Origin: Panulirus ornatus
Lineage: Eukaryota > Arthropoda > Malacostraca > Decapoda > Palinuridae
Length of the DNA stretch: 64,000 nt
NCBI RefSeq assembly: GCF_036320965.1
Contig: NC_092234.1
Coordinates: 39,121,005-39,185,004, forward strand
Direction: 5' to 3'
A program made the translations under genes and the position numbers. The notes beneath the pieces were generated by a model that saw nothing but the letters and a program-made list of their open reading frames with translations, was not told the origin of the DNA and searched no databases. Of the stretch, positions 1-10,539 are shown one piece after another (the first letter of the stretch is position 1; each line of letters opens with the position of its first letter).

Positions 1-430
1 GAGAGGGATAATACAGGGAGCATGAATAATTTGAGGATGTTGCATAGGACTTGAGCATATAGACCACAGTGGACCAGCCCTGAGTATTCCAGTCCTCACT
101 GGACCGCTACTGAGTATTCTGGACCGCGCTGAACCGCTCCTGAATATAACAGGCCTCGCTGAACCGGTCCTCGCTGGACCAGCTTTGGGTAATTTAGGCC
201 TTGCTGGACCGGTCCTGAGTCTTCCAGGACTTGCTGGACCGGGTCTGAGGCAGTGGGGGTTTAGTACATAAAGATGGTCCATCCAGCAGACTGGACCAAG
301 AATCTAAATAGGCCATCCCAAAAGGGCCACCTCAAGAGGGCCACCTCAAGAGGGCCACCTCAATAGGGCCATCTCAAGAGGGCCACCTCAAGAAGGCCAT
401 CTCAAGAGGGTCAAATTCTAGAAGTTTTCA
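1..430. repeat. Degenerate ctggaccg repeats and 14-bp tandem array
   Basis: Positions 60-245 hold loosely repeated blocks of 'ctggacc' and 'tgagtattcc'. From about 316 to 413 the unit 'aagagggccacctc' (14 bp) recurs about seven times with point changes. No coding signal is seen. Confidence 0.7.
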
Positions 431-614
431 GCCATGGATGGCGATTGCGTTACCTCTTAAACTCCGACACATGGCCGCTCCTCCCCCATAAACCGGGGGA
501 GAGCGGGCGTTCTCTCCCCCCGGAGAGGCCGGCAGATCCACCAGTGAGAACGACAGACTTAAACGCTCTCATTCTGCCTCGTCTGAAGCGACGGTGCAAC
601 ACACCACTTGCCTG

Positions 615-1500
615 GTTGTCTGGTGTTGTGGTATGTCTGGTGTTGTGGTAGGTCTGGTGTTGTGGTATGTCTGGTGGTGTGGTATGTCTGATGGTGTGGT
701 ATGTCTGGTGTTGTTGTAGGTCTGGTGTTGTTGTAGGTCTGGTGTTGTGGTAGGTCTGGTGTTGTGGTAGGTCTGGTGTTGTGGTAGGTCTGGTGTTGTG
801 GTAGGTCTGGTGTTGTTGTAAGTCTGGTGTTGTGGTAGGTCTGGTGTTGTGGTAGGTCCGGTGTTGTAGGTCTGGTGTTGTTGTAGGTCTGGTGTTGTGG
901 TATGCCTGGTGGTGTAGTATATCTGGTGCTGTGGTATGTCTGATGGTGTGGTATGTCTGGTGTTGTTGTAGGTCTGGTGTTGTGGTAGGTCTGGTGTTGT
1001 GGTAGGTCTGGTGTTGTGGTAGGTCTGGTGTTGTGGTAGGTCTGGTGTTGTGGTAGGTCTGGTGTTGTTGTAAGTCTGGTGTTGTGGTAGGTCTGGTGTT
1101 GTGGTAGGTCCGGTGTTGTAGGTCTGGTGTTGTTGTAGGTCTGGTGTTGTGGTATGCCTGGTGGTGTAGTATATCTGGTGCTGTGGTATGTCTGATGGTG
1201 TGGTATGTCTGGTGTTGTTGTAGGTCTGGTGTTGTGGTAGGTCTGGTGTTGTGGTAGGTCTGGTGTTGTGGTAGGTCTGGTGTTGTTGTAGGTCTGGTGT
1301 TGTGGTAGGTCTGGTGTTGTGGTAGGTCTGGTGTTGTTGTAGGTCTGGTGTTGTGGTAGGTCTGGTGTTGTGGTAGGTCTGGTGTTGTGGTAGGTCTGGT
1401 GTTGTGGTAGGTCTGGTGTTGTTGTAGGTCTGGTGTTGTGGTAGGTCTGGTGTTGTGGTAGGTCTGGTGTTGTGGTAGGTCTGGTGTTGTGGTAGGTCTG
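615..1500. repeat. 17-bp minisatellite with 252-bp higher-order repeat
   Basis: The core unit is 'ggtctggtgttgtggta' (17 bp), mixed with shortened and point-variant units. The same series of variants recurs at a fixed spacing: 'ctgatggtgtgg' starts at 688, 940 and 1192, and 'ggtaggtccg' at 851 and 1103, all 252 bp apart. Because 3 x 17 bp is 17 codons, minus-strand frames stay open for about 350 codons (Tyr-His-Asn-Thr-Arg-Pro type). These are repeat artefacts, not genes. Confidence 0.95.
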
Positions 1501-2460
1501 CACAACAGTCGTCTGTACACCAACACGGAGGGTAGTTATACCCTCACCAGTCACCATCATAACATCCACTCTTCCCTCCTCTTCCACAACTATGATGTGA
1601 TATTACCTTTCACAATCCTCTCGTTGTGTCCTCTATTTATTTCAAAAACTTGATTATCAGTTTTATACGGAAATCCAAAGGTTTGAAGTAAGTCTCCCCT
1701 ACATTTCTCCTTCTAGACAGTGAGCAAATTCATCTTTTTTTTTTTTTATGTCTGCCTTTGATCCAAGCGTCTTATTTCAGCAAGTACACCTGTTGTCCAC
1801 CTCTGGATCTTCACTTTTAGATTTTTATGTTTAATTGTGAAGACTAATTTGAGTTGTAGTTTCTCACTGTGAGATGTTTATTGAACACATTATGGGAGCG
1901 TACTTAAACAAAACGTTAATGTCAACCAATAGATGATGTGACCTGCTACCAACGCTTCTGGAATGGTTTCCCTTCTATAGATGGAGTACAATGTTGATCC
2001 TTAAGGCTCACACGTACACACAAGTTCATGTTACTTGTTACCTCCCAATCGTACCGAGGCCTTCTGTCTGGTGTCCATCTTGATCTCTTTGCATTTACTT
2101 TGCTTCAGATTTATCGTCCATTACACCTGACCAACTCTGAAGCTTAAGTTCCTTTGCTTGATGAGGTAACCCTGGCCACTGTCCTCCTTCATGACTGTGG
2201 CGTATTGAACATGGATCAGTAATAGCAACAGTCATACACACAAGCTTGAGCACACCACTAGTGACCCAGACCCATTAAAGAAGTCTTGGTGTGACGCGTC
2301 AGGTGATCTCTTGTATTAAGATAATCTTATCCTGGCTGACAGTCCAGCTCCTCAGCCATCCCCATGATGAATGTGAGTGTGTGGAACATACCCTGGCAGT
2401 CCAACAACAACCCTCTACCCGCCCATCTGTCTGGCCTGATATATACCTCATGTAATGAGT
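1501..2460. other. Unique non-coding sequence
   Basis: This is AT-moderate unique sequence with one T-run (about 1735-1747). I see no open frame with recognisable homology, no RNA gene and no repeat. Confidence 0.5.
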
Positions 2461-2464
2461 CGAA

Positions 2465-2735
2465 AACATTTGCTACAGTGGCCTCCCTCCTGAGACCGTG
2501 TTCCCTCTCTCTCCTGAGACCGTGTTGCCTCTCTCTCCTGAGACCGTGTTGCCTCTCTCTCCTGAGACCGTGTTGCCTCTCTCCTGAGACCATGTTGCCT
2601 CTCTCTCCTGAGACCGTGTTGCCTCGCTCTCCTGAGACGGTGTTGCCTCTCTCCTGAGACCGTGTTGCCTCGCTCTCCTGAGACGGTGTTGCCTCTCTCC
2701 TGAGACCGTGTTGCCTCTCTCTCTTGGACATCATA
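2465..2735. repeat. About 24-bp minisatellite (ctcctgagaccgtgtt)
   Basis: About eleven copies of a 19-24 bp unit containing 'cctgagaccgtgttgcct', with variable numbers of 'ct' between copies. Open frames of 97 (+) and 135 (-) codons across it follow the repeat. Confidence 0.9.
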
Positions 2736-2887
2736 TCCTTTAAGAAGTGATATTAATTTGCTCTGTTTATCTTTTCCATTGTTCTACAGACCACACTCGT
2801 CAGACAATGGTCTGTTGTTCACCACCGTCGTGGTCTCATTTTGATAATAAGCATGATGTGTGCTCTCCTCCGTGAATATCATACTTG

Positions 2888-3627
2888 ATCGTCGTTTCCC
2901 GCGTTAGCAAGTTAACGCCAAGAACAGGCGAAGAAAGTCCGCATCCGATAACATTTATTCTCTAGCTGTCATGTGTAATGCATTGAAACCACAGCTCCCT
3001 ATCCACATCCAGGCCCCACAGACCTTTCCATGGTTTGCCTCGGACGTTTCACATGCCCTGGTTCAATCCATTACCACCACGTCGACCCCAGTATACCACA
3101 TCATTCCAATTAACTCTGCTCCGTGCACGCCTTTCACCCTCTTGCATGTTCAGACCCCGATCACTCAAAATCTTTATCACTCCATCCTTCCGTCTTGTCC
3201 CCTCCACCTCTGACACACATATCTTTTTTGTCAGCCTCTCTGTGCTAATTCTCTCCACGTGTCCAAACCATTTCAACACACCCTCTTCAACTTTCTCAAC
3301 CACACTCTTTATCATTTCCACACAATTCTCTTACTCTTTCATTACTTACTCGATCAACCCACCTCACACCACATATTGTCCTCAAACATCTCATTTCCAA
3401 CACATCCACCCTCCTCCGCACATCGTCATCTGCAGTCCGCGCTTCGCATCGATATGATGGTGCAGGACCACTGTACCTTCAAACATGCCTATGTTCGCCG
3501 TCCAAAATAACAATTTCTGTTTCCATGCATTCTACAATGCTCCAACCCACCCTATCATTTACTTCCACTTCCATGGTTAAATTTACCGCCATGTACACTC
3601 TTAAGTATCATAGGCACTTCACTCCTT

Positions 3628-3630
<3 letters not shown>
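2888..3630 (-). mobile_element. Diverged LINE 3' fragment (long-3'UTR variant)
   Basis: Read on the minus strand, this matches the C-terminal part of the LINE seen at 4188-6493, with many substitutions and small indels. The broken frame keeps pieces such as LKWFGHVERISTERLTK and EVEGTRRKDGVIK. The 3' UTR differs from the common type: it continues through a 'ctagctgtcatgt' segment and ends at 2888-2920 in a variant of the shared 3' stem-loop. The 5' side is cut exactly at the (TA)n tract that starts at 3631. Confidence 0.85.
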
Positions 3631-3718
<88 letters not shown>

Positions 3719-3734
3719 TATATATATATACAAA

Positions 3735-3805
<71 letters not shown>
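3630..3805. repeat. (TA)n microsatellite
   Basis: About 175 bp of nearly pure TA with three short interruptions (about 3714-3740). It separates two LINE fragments. Confidence 0.98.
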
Positions 3806-3809
<4 letters not shown>

Positions 3810-3818
3810 TTATTTATT

Positions 3819-4165
3819 TTGCTTCGTCGCTGTCTCCCGCGTTAGCGAAGTAGCGCAAGGAAACAGACGAAAGAATGGCGCAACCCACCCACACACACAT
3901 GTATATACATACACGTCCACACACGCAAGTATACATACCTATACATCTCAATGTACACATATATATACACACACAGACATATACATATATACACATGTAT
4001 ATAATTCATACTGTCTGCCTTTATTCATTCTCATCGCCACCTCGCCACACATGGAATAACAACCCCCTCCCCCCTCACGTGTGCGAGGTAGCGCTAGGAA
4101 AAGACAGCAAAGGCCCCATTCGTTCACACTCTGTCCCTAGCTGTCATGTAATAATGCACCAAAAT
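3819..4165 (-). mobile_element. LINE 3' UTR fragments, nested or joined
   Basis: From 3819, minus-strand 3' UTR of the LINE is present (stem-loop at 3828-3858, then the (A/T)-(C/A)-rich stretch to about 4000). A second 3' UTR piece of the long variant follows at about 4045-4160, with its own 'gtgcgaggtagcgc' motif and 'ctagctgtcatgt'. No RT-coding part remains. The order suggests one 3' end inserted next to, or recombined with, another. Confidence 0.7.
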
Positions 4166-4369
4166 ATTATTTTTATATTTTTATTATACTTTGTCGCTGT
4201 CTCCCGCGTTTGCGAGGTAGCGCAAGGAAACAGACGAAAGAAATGGCCCAACCCCACCCATACACATGTATATACATACGTCCACACACGCAAATATACA
4301 TACCTACACAGCTTTCCATGGTTTACCCCAGACGCTTCACATGCCTTGATTCAATCCACTGACAGCACG

Positions 4370-4849
4370 TCAACCCCGGTATACCACATCGCTCCAATTC
4401 ACTCTATTCCTTGCCCTCCTTTCACCCTCCTGCATGTTCAGGCCCCGATCACACAAAATCTTTTTCACTCCATCTTTCCACCTCCAATTTGGTCTCCCTC
4501 TTCTCCTCGTTCCCTCCACCTCCGACACATATATCCTCTTGGTCAAGCTTTCCTCACTCATTCTCTCCATGTGCCCAAACCACTTCAAAACACCCTCTTC
4601 TGCTCTCTCAACCACGCTCTTTTTATTTCCACACATCTCTCTTACCCTTACGTTACTCACTCGATCAAACCACCTCACACCACACATTGTCCTCAAACAT
4701 CTCACTTCCAGCACATCCATCCTCCTGCGCACAACTCTATCCATGGCCCACGCCTCGCAACCATACAACATTGTTGGAACCACTATTCCTTCAAACATAC
4801 CCATTTTTGCTTTCCGAGATAATGTTCTCGACTTCCACACATTCTTCAA
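4370..4849 (-). pseudogene. LINE ORF C-terminal domain, frameshifted from RT
   Basis: Open minus-strand frame of 159 codons, the continuation of the RT frame that ends at 4877. It starts with VWKSRTLSRKAK and includes [30 protein letters not shown] and [12 protein letters not shown] before ending in DVVYRG. This 'YGCExW ... WFGHxxRM ... GRPxxxW' pattern is typical of the RT-distal region of many animal LINE polyproteins. About 7-8 and 12 bases present in sister copies are missing around 4850-4885, which explains the break. Confidence 0.88.
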
Positions 4850-4876
4850 GGCCCCCTATTCGCCCCCTCCCCCACC

Positions 4877-6493
4877 CTATCCACTCGCTTCCATAGTTCC
4901 ATCCGCTGCCAGATCCACTCCCAGATATCTAAAACACTTCACTTCCTCCAGTTTTTCTCCATTCAAACTCACCTCCCAATTGACTTGACCCTCAACCCTA
5001 CTGTACCTAATAACCTTGCTCTTATTCACATTTACTCTTAACTTTCTTCTTCCACACACTTTACCAAACTCAGTCACCAGCTTCTGCAGTTTCTCACATG
5101 AATCAGCCACCAGCGCTGTATCATCAGCGAACAACAACTGACTCACTTCCCAAGCTCTCTCATCCCCAACAGACTTCATACTTGCCCCTCTTTCCAAAAC
5201 TCTTGCATTTACCTCCCTAACAACCCCATCCATAAACAAATTAAACAACCATGGAGACATCACACACCCCTGCCGCAAACCTACATTCACTGAGAACCAA
5301 TCACTTTCCTCTCTTCCTACACGTACACATGCCTTACATCCTCGATAAAAACTTTTCACTGCTTCTAACAACTTGCCTCCCACACCATATATTCTTAATA
5401 CCTTCCACAGAGCATCTCTATCAACTCTATCATATGCCTTCTCCAGATCCATAAATGCTACATACAAATCCATTGGCTTTTCTAAGTATTTCTCACATAC
5501 ATTCTTCAAAGCAAACACCTGATCCACACATCCTCTACCACTTCTGAAACCACACTGCTCTTCCCCAATCTGATGCTCTGTACATGCCTTCACCCTCTCA
5601 ATCAATACCCTCCCATATGATTTACCAGGAATACTCAACAAACTTATACCTCTGTAATTCGAGCACTCACTCTTATCCCTTTTGCCTTTGTACAATGGCA
5701 CTATGCACGCATTCCGCCAATCCTCAGGCACCTCACCATGAGTCATACATACATTAAATAACCTTACCAACCAGTCAATAATACAGTCACCCCCTTTTTT
5801 AATAAATTCCACTGCAATACCATCCAAACCTGCTGCCTTGCCGGCTTTCATCTTCCGCAAAGCTTTCGCTACCTCTTCTCTGTTTACCAAATCATTTTCC
5901 CTAACCCTCTCACTTTGCACACCACCTCGACCAAAACACCCTATATCTGCCACTCTATCATCAAACACATTCAACAAACCTTCAAAATACTCACTCCATC
6001 TCCTTCTCACATCACCACTACTTGTTATCACCTCCCCATTTGCGCCCTTCACTGAAGTTCCCATTTGCTCCCTTGTCTTACGCACTTTATTTACCTCCTT
6101 CCAGAACATCTTTTTATTCTCCCTAAAATTTAATGATACTCTCTCACCCCAACTCTCATTTGCCCTTTTTTTCACCTCTTGCACCTTTCTCTTGACCTCC
6201 TGTCTCTTTCTTTTATACATCTCCCACTCAATTTCATTTTTTCCCTGCAAAAATCGTCCAAATGCCTCTCTCTTCTCTTTCACTAATACTCTTACTTCTT
6301 CATCCCACCACTCACTACCCTTTCTAATCAACCCACCTCCCACTCTTCTCATGCCACAAGCATCTTTTGCGCAATCCATCACTGATTCCCTAAATACATC
6401 CCATTCCTCCCCCACTCCCCTTACTTCCATTGTTCTCACCTTTTTCCATTCTGTACTCAGTCTCTCCTGGTACTTCCTCACACAGGTCTCCAA
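4877..6493 (-). pseudogene. LINE reverse transcriptase, N-terminal and palm part
   Basis: Open minus-strand frame of 538 codons. The first 175 residues form the basic, coiled linker found between endonuclease and RT in LINEs (SEWWDEEVR, many Lys/Arg/Glu). RT follows, with recognisable motifs in order: KAAGLDGI (about residue 218), NYRGISLLSIPGK (about 280), GFRSGRGCVDQVFA (about 313), FMDLEKAYDRVDRD (about 345), GLRQGCVMSPWLFNLF (about 407) and the catalytic LLFADDTALVAD (about 457), then GVDLAADG. The Met used as start is internal, because the element is 5'-truncated. The frame ends at 4877 through small deletions relative to other copies, which separate it from its own C-terminus. Not functional as it stands. 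Confidence 0.9.
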
Positions 6494-6510
6494 ATATATA
6501 TATATATATA
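6493..6510. repeat. Short (TA)n at LINE head-to-head junction
   Basis: Eighteen bases of AT repeat are all that separates the minus-strand LINE (ending 6493) from the plus-strand LINE (starting 6511). Confidence 0.9.
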
Positions 6511-7506
6511 GTTGTTAGAAGCAGTGAAAAGTTTTTATCGAGGATGTAAGGCATGTGTACGTGTAGGAAGAGAGGAAAGTGATTGGTTCTCAGTGAATGT
6601 AGGTTTGCGGCAGGGGTGTGTGATGTCTCCATGGTTGTTTAATTTGTTTATGGATGGGGTTGTTAGGGAGGTAAATGCAAGAGTTTTGGAAAGAGGGGCA
6701 AGTATGAAGTCTGTTGGGGATGAGAGAGCTTGGGAAGTGAGTCAGTTGTTGTTCGCTGATGATACAGCGCTGGTGGCTGATTCATGTGAGAAACTGCAGA
6801 AGCTGGTGACTGAGTTTGGTAAAGTGTGTGGAAGAAAAAAGTTAAGAGTAAATGTGAATAAGAGCAAGGTTATTAGGTACAGTAGGGTTGAGGGTCAAGT
6901 CAATTGGGAGGTGAGTTTGAATGGAGAAAAACTGGAGGAAGTAAAGTGTTTTAGATATCTGGGAGTGGATCTGGCAGCGGATGGAACTATGGAAGCGGAA
7001 GTGGATCATAGGGTGGGGGAGGGGGCGAAAATTCTGGGGGCCTTGAAGAATGTTTGGAAGTCGAGAACATTATCTCGGAAAGCAAAATTGGGTATGTTTG
7101 AAGGAATAGTGGTTCCAACAATGTTGTATGGCTGCGAGGCGTGGGCTATGGATAGAGTTGTGCGCAGGAGGGTGGATGTGCTGGAAATGAGATGTTTGAG
7201 GACAATATGTGGTGTGAGGTGGTTTGATCGAGTAAGTAATGTAAGGGTACGAGAGATGTGTGGAAATAAAAAGAGTGTGGCTGAGAGAGCAGAAGAGGGT
7301 GTTTTGAAATGGTTTAATCACATAGAGAGAATGAGTGAGGAAAGATTGACCAAGTGGATATATGTGTCAGAGGTGGAGGGAACGAGGAGAAGTGGGAGAC
7401 CAAATTGGAGGTGGAAAGATGGAGTGAAAAAGATTTTGAGTGATCGGGGCCTGAACATCCAGTAGCTTGAAAGGCGTGCAAGGAATAGAGTGAATTGGAT
7501 CGATGT

Positions 7507-7508
<2 letters not shown>
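6511..7508 (+). mobile_element. LINE fragment, RT C-terminal half
   Basis: Plus-strand copy that starts inside the RT at LLEAVKSFYRG and runs through FADD and the C-terminal domain to the codons for 'DVVY'. It is cut at both ends by TA tracts (6493-6510 and 7509-7575). It is nearly identical to the reverse complement of 4375-5380, so the two form arms of about 1 kb of an inverted repeat around about 1.1 kb. Confidence 0.92.
6512..7465 (+). pseudogene. LINE RT C-terminal ORF with premature stop
   Basis: 317-codon frame containing GLRQGCVMSPWLFNLF (about residue 32), LLFADDTALVAD (about 79), [21 protein letters not shown] and [12 protein letters not shown]. It stops after GLNIQ, where sister copies continue with [13 protein letters not shown]: a CAG-to-TAG-type change at 7463-7465, followed by a short indel. 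There is no upstream half, so it cannot give an active RT. Confidence 0.88.

Positions 7509-7575
<67 letters not shown>
7509..7575. repeat. (TA)n microsatellite
   Basis: About 67 bp of pure TA between the LINE fragment and a Penelope-like 3' tail. Confidence 0.98.
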
Positions 7576-7578
<3 letters not shown>

Positions 7579-7640
7579 CATTACACGAAAGTGCACTTGG
7601 AAACTTATGGTGTTCCATTTTCCTCGTGGTTGAATGCATA
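7576..7640 (+). mobile_element. Penelope-like element 3' tail remnant
   Basis: The sequence 'attacacgaaagtgcactt' and the following 'ttccattttcctcgtgg' match the 3' end of the Penelope-like copies at 51575-52528 (+) and 38741-39472 (-). The TA tract cuts it inside what would be stem II of the hammerhead-like fold, so the ribozyme core is lost here. Confidence 0.8.
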
Positions 7641-7689
7641 TACTAAATCACGCACACCACTGTGACCTCTTGCAATACACCAGGATAGT

Positions 7690-8199
7690 GTAACCCAGCA
7701 GGTGGGGTAAGCGCTGTTCCATGGGCCACACGTTGTAAGTGTGACCCAGCAGGTGGGGTAAGCGCTGTTCCATGGGCCACACGTTGTAAGTGTGACCCAG
7801 CAGGTGGGGTAAGCGCTGTTCCATGGGCCACACGTTGTAAGTGTGACCCAGCAGGTTGGGTAAGCGCTGTTCCATGGGCCACACGTTGTAAGTGTGACCC
7901 AGCAGGTGGGGTAAGCGCTGTTCCATGGGCCACACGTTGTAAGTGTGACCCAGCAGGTGGGGTAAGCGCTGTTCCATGGGCCACACATTGTAAGTGTGAC
8001 CCAGCAGGTGGGGTAAGCGCTGTTCCATGGGCCACACATTGTAAGTGTAACCCAGCAGGTGGGGTAAGCGCTGTTCCATGGGCCACACATTGTAAGTGTA
8101 ACCCAGCAGGTGGGGTAAGCGCTGTTCCATGGGCCACACATTGTAAGTGTAACCCAGCAGGTGGGGTAAGCGCTGTTCCATGGGCCACACGTTGTAAGT
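7690..8199. repeat. 51-bp tandem array, ten copies
   Basis: Ten copies of a 51-bp unit that begins 'gtgacccagcaggtgg' and includes 'gcgctgttccatggg', at 7690, 7741, 7792 and so on at exact 51-bp spacing. Copies differ by only a few substitutions (gtgacc/gtaacc, acgttg/acattg). Because 51 is a multiple of 3, all frames without a stop stay open across the array (minus-strand frames of 178-217 codons), so these are not evidence of a gene. Confidence 0.97.
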
Positions 8200-8556
8200 T
8201 ATCATGTCCCACATCATCACTGATTCAGTTACTGTCGAGTTCCAGTATAAAATATTTAGCAACAGCCCCCTCTCCCCCCCCCCCCCCCTTCCATCCATCA
8301 CACACTCTTTAACACCTTCCCTCCCACTACCACTACCTTATCCCTCTCCTCTCCTTTCCTTTCCCAGCGCCCCAATCCCTTCCTTCTCCCTTGTCACCCC
8401 CTCCTCACTCCTCCGCACGCCCTCCCACGGGCAGCTGTGTAAGGTTCAGGTCTGGACGCAGGTATGATGACAGCATCCATCATTGTGGCAGAGGCGGGTG
8501 TAATGAGGGCCAGATATGCTGCCTCGCTGCTCTACCTCATCACAAACCAAACTCAC
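8200..8556. other. C-rich unique sequence
   Basis: Contains a run of C (about 8274-8287) and pyrimidine-rich sequence to 8430. No gene is seen. Confidence 0.5.
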
Positions 8557-8837
8557 TGTTCTCCAACACGGCTCCCCACCCATCACTCTTCTCCAAAACG
8601 GCTCCCCACCCATCAGTGTTCTCCAACACGGCTCCCCACCCATCAATGTTCTCCAACACGGCTCCCCACTCATCATTGTTCTCCAACACGGCTCCCCACC
8701 CATCATTGTTCTCCAACACGGCTCCCCACCCATCATTGTTCTCCAACACGGTTCCCCACTCATCATTGTTCTCCAACACGGCTCCCCACTCATCATTGTT
8801 CTCCAACACGGTTCCCCACTCATCATTGTTCTCCAAC
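8557..8837. repeat. 30-bp minisatellite
   Basis: About nine copies of a 30-bp unit containing 'ttctccaacacggctcccca' followed by 'cccatcattg', with point variants. Frames stay open on both strands because 30 is a multiple of 3. Confidence 0.96.
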
Positions 8838-9000
8838 ACTTGCCTGTAATTCCTGATCTTTTGCCTCCAACATTACGTTCCTGTTATATTCTCCCTCTGT
8901 ATTATATGCAAAGTATCTTCATATGTGAGGCGAAACATGTACATACATATGGAAATCTCTAATCTACATACATAATGCCTTTTTCAGCATCAACAGAAAG

Positions 9001-9002
<2 letters not shown>

Positions 9003-9075
<73 letters not shown>
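9003..9075. repeat. (TA)n microsatellite
   Basis: About 73 bp of pure TA immediately upstream of a plus-strand LINE 3' fragment. Confidence 0.98.
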
Positions 9076-9076
<1 letters not shown>

Positions 9077-9814
9077 GAATAACCATGGAACCATGGAAGC
9101 GGAAGTGGATCATAGGGTGGGGGAGGGGGCGAAAATTTTGGGAGCCTTGAAAAATGTGTGGAAGTCGAGAACATTATCTCGGAAAGCAAAAATGGGTATG
9201 TTTGAAGGAATAGTGGTTCCAACAATGTTGTATGGTTGCGAGGCGTGGGCTATGGATAGAGTTGTGCGCAGGAGGATGGATGTGCTGGAAATGAGATGTT
9301 TGAGGACAATGTGTGGTGTGAGGTGGTTTGATCGAGTAAGTAACGTAAGGGTAAGAGAGATGTGTGGAAATAAAAAGAGCGTGGTTGAGAGAGCAGAAGA
9401 GGGTGTTTTGAAATGGTTTGGGCACATGGAGAGAATGAGTGAGGAAAGATTGACCAAGAGGATATATGTGTCGGAGGTGGAGGGAACGAGGAGAAGAGGG
9501 AGACCAAATTGGAGGTGGAAAGATGGAGTGAAAAAGATTTTTTGTGATCGGGGCCTGAACATGCAGGAGGGTGAAAGGAGGGCAAGGAATAGAGTGAATT
9601 GGAGCGATGTGGTATACAGGGTTTGACGTGCTGTCAGTGGATTGAATCAAGGCATGTGAAGCGTCTGGGGTAAACCATGGAAAGCTGTGTAGGTATGTAT
9701 ATTTGCGTGTGTGGACGTGTGTATGTACATGTGTATGGGGGGGGGGGGGGGTTGGGCCATTTCTTTCGTCTGTTTCCTTGCGCTACCTCGCAAACGCGGG
9801 AGACAGCGACAAAG

Positions 9815-9853
<39 letters not shown>
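9076..9853 (+). mobile_element. LINE 3' fragment with poly(A) tail
   Basis: Starts at 'catggaagcgg' (the codons after GVDLAADGT) and carries the complete C-terminal coding part, the 3' UTR (9627-9818), the terminal stem-loop (about 9779-9812) and a run of about 35 A (9819-9853). This is the clearest evidence in the window for the element's true 3' end and for an A-tail made by target-primed reverse transcription. The 5' side is cut by (TA)n. Confidence 0.92.
9093..9626 (+). pseudogene. LINE ORF C-terminal fragment
   Basis: 177-codon frame without internal stops that matches the last third of the LINE protein ([54 protein letters not shown]). It ends DVVYRV, one residue different from DVVYRG in sister copies. 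It lacks the RT catalytic part. Confidence 0.85.
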
Positions 9854-9854
<1 letters not shown>

Positions 9855-9887
9855 GAATAAAGTGTATATGAACGCGCACCTTCATAG

Positions 9888-10013
9888 AACATACAAAGCT
9901 TAGTACTTCGAATAGTTGTTTCCTATTATACAGTCCCTTAGCCTAGCGGTTAGCATACCTGCCTCTTGCACAAGGGGTCCCAGGTTCGATCCTGGCTGTT
10001 GGAGCTTTGTATG

Positions 10014-10015
<2 letters not shown>
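9888..10015. repeat. Perfect 13-bp inverted repeat around tRNA-like sequence
   Basis: 'aacatacaaagct' at 9888-9900 is the exact reverse complement of 'agctttgtatgtt' at 10003-10015. The enclosed 102 bp contain the tRNA-like sequence at 9932-10002. Confidence 0.85.
9932..10002 (+). other. tRNA-like sequence / SINE head with A and B boxes
   Basis: It shows an A-box-like 'tagcctagcggttagc' (about 9940-9955) and a B-box 'ggttcgatcct' (about 9983-9993) inside a perfect 5-bp T stem (CCAGG/CCTGG) with loop TTCGATC. The 3' acceptor strand (CTGTTGG) does not pair with the 5' end (CAGTCCC), and the anticodon arm is imperfect. It is therefore better read as a tRNA-derived SINE or tRNA pseudogene than a working tRNA. 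Confidence 0.6.

Positions 10016-10046
<31 letters not shown>
10016..10046. repeat. Short (TA)n tract
   Basis: About 30 bp of TA that follows the 13-bp inverted repeat. Confidence 0.95.
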
Positions 10047-10049
<3 letters not shown>

Positions 10050-10144
10050 GATATATATTCCTACTCCAGGTACCTCTTTTATGTAGCGCAGAGGAAGCTG
10101 GCCATGTTCACTGGGCACAACCGCAAGTCAAGAAGTGTACTATA

Positions 10145-10150
10145 TGTGTA

Positions 10151-10181
<31 letters not shown>

Positions 10182-10196
10182 TGTGTGTGTGTAGTG

Positions 10197-10227
<31 letters not shown>

Positions 10228-10237
10228 TGTGTGTGTG

Positions 10238-10335
<98 letters not shown>

Positions 10336-10339
10336 TGTG

Positions 10340-10405
<66 letters not shown>

Positions 10406-10440
10406 TGTGTAGTGTGTGTGTGTGTGTGTGTGTGTAGTGT

Positions 10441-10520
<80 letters not shown>

Positions 10521-10539
10521 TGTGTGTGTGTGTGTGTGT

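Larger units (their letters stand above)
4188..6493 (-). mobile_element. Non-LTR retrotransposon (LINE), longest copy
   Basis: Minus-strand copy of the dominant LINE family. It has a 3' UTR of about 180 bp (4188-4369) that ends in the conserved stem-loop 'CTCGC-AAAC-GCGGG', a reverse-transcriptase region and the linker upstream of it. The 5' end, where an endonuclease domain would lie, is missing: homology stops at the short (TA)n tract at 6493. The reading frame is broken near 4850-4885. In the assembly this copy faces a second, plus-strand copy beginning at 6511. The clade (RTE-, CR1- or Jockey-like) cannot be settled without a tree. Confidence 0.93.

Noticed and set aside
5251..5454. Small plus-strand frame METSHTPAANLHSLRTNHF, repeated at 14581 and 32264
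   Set aside because: It is the antisense of the LINE RT; it recurs only because the LINE recurs.
9932..10002. Functional tRNA gene
   Set aside because: The T arm is good, but the acceptor strands do not pair and the anticodon arm is irregular.
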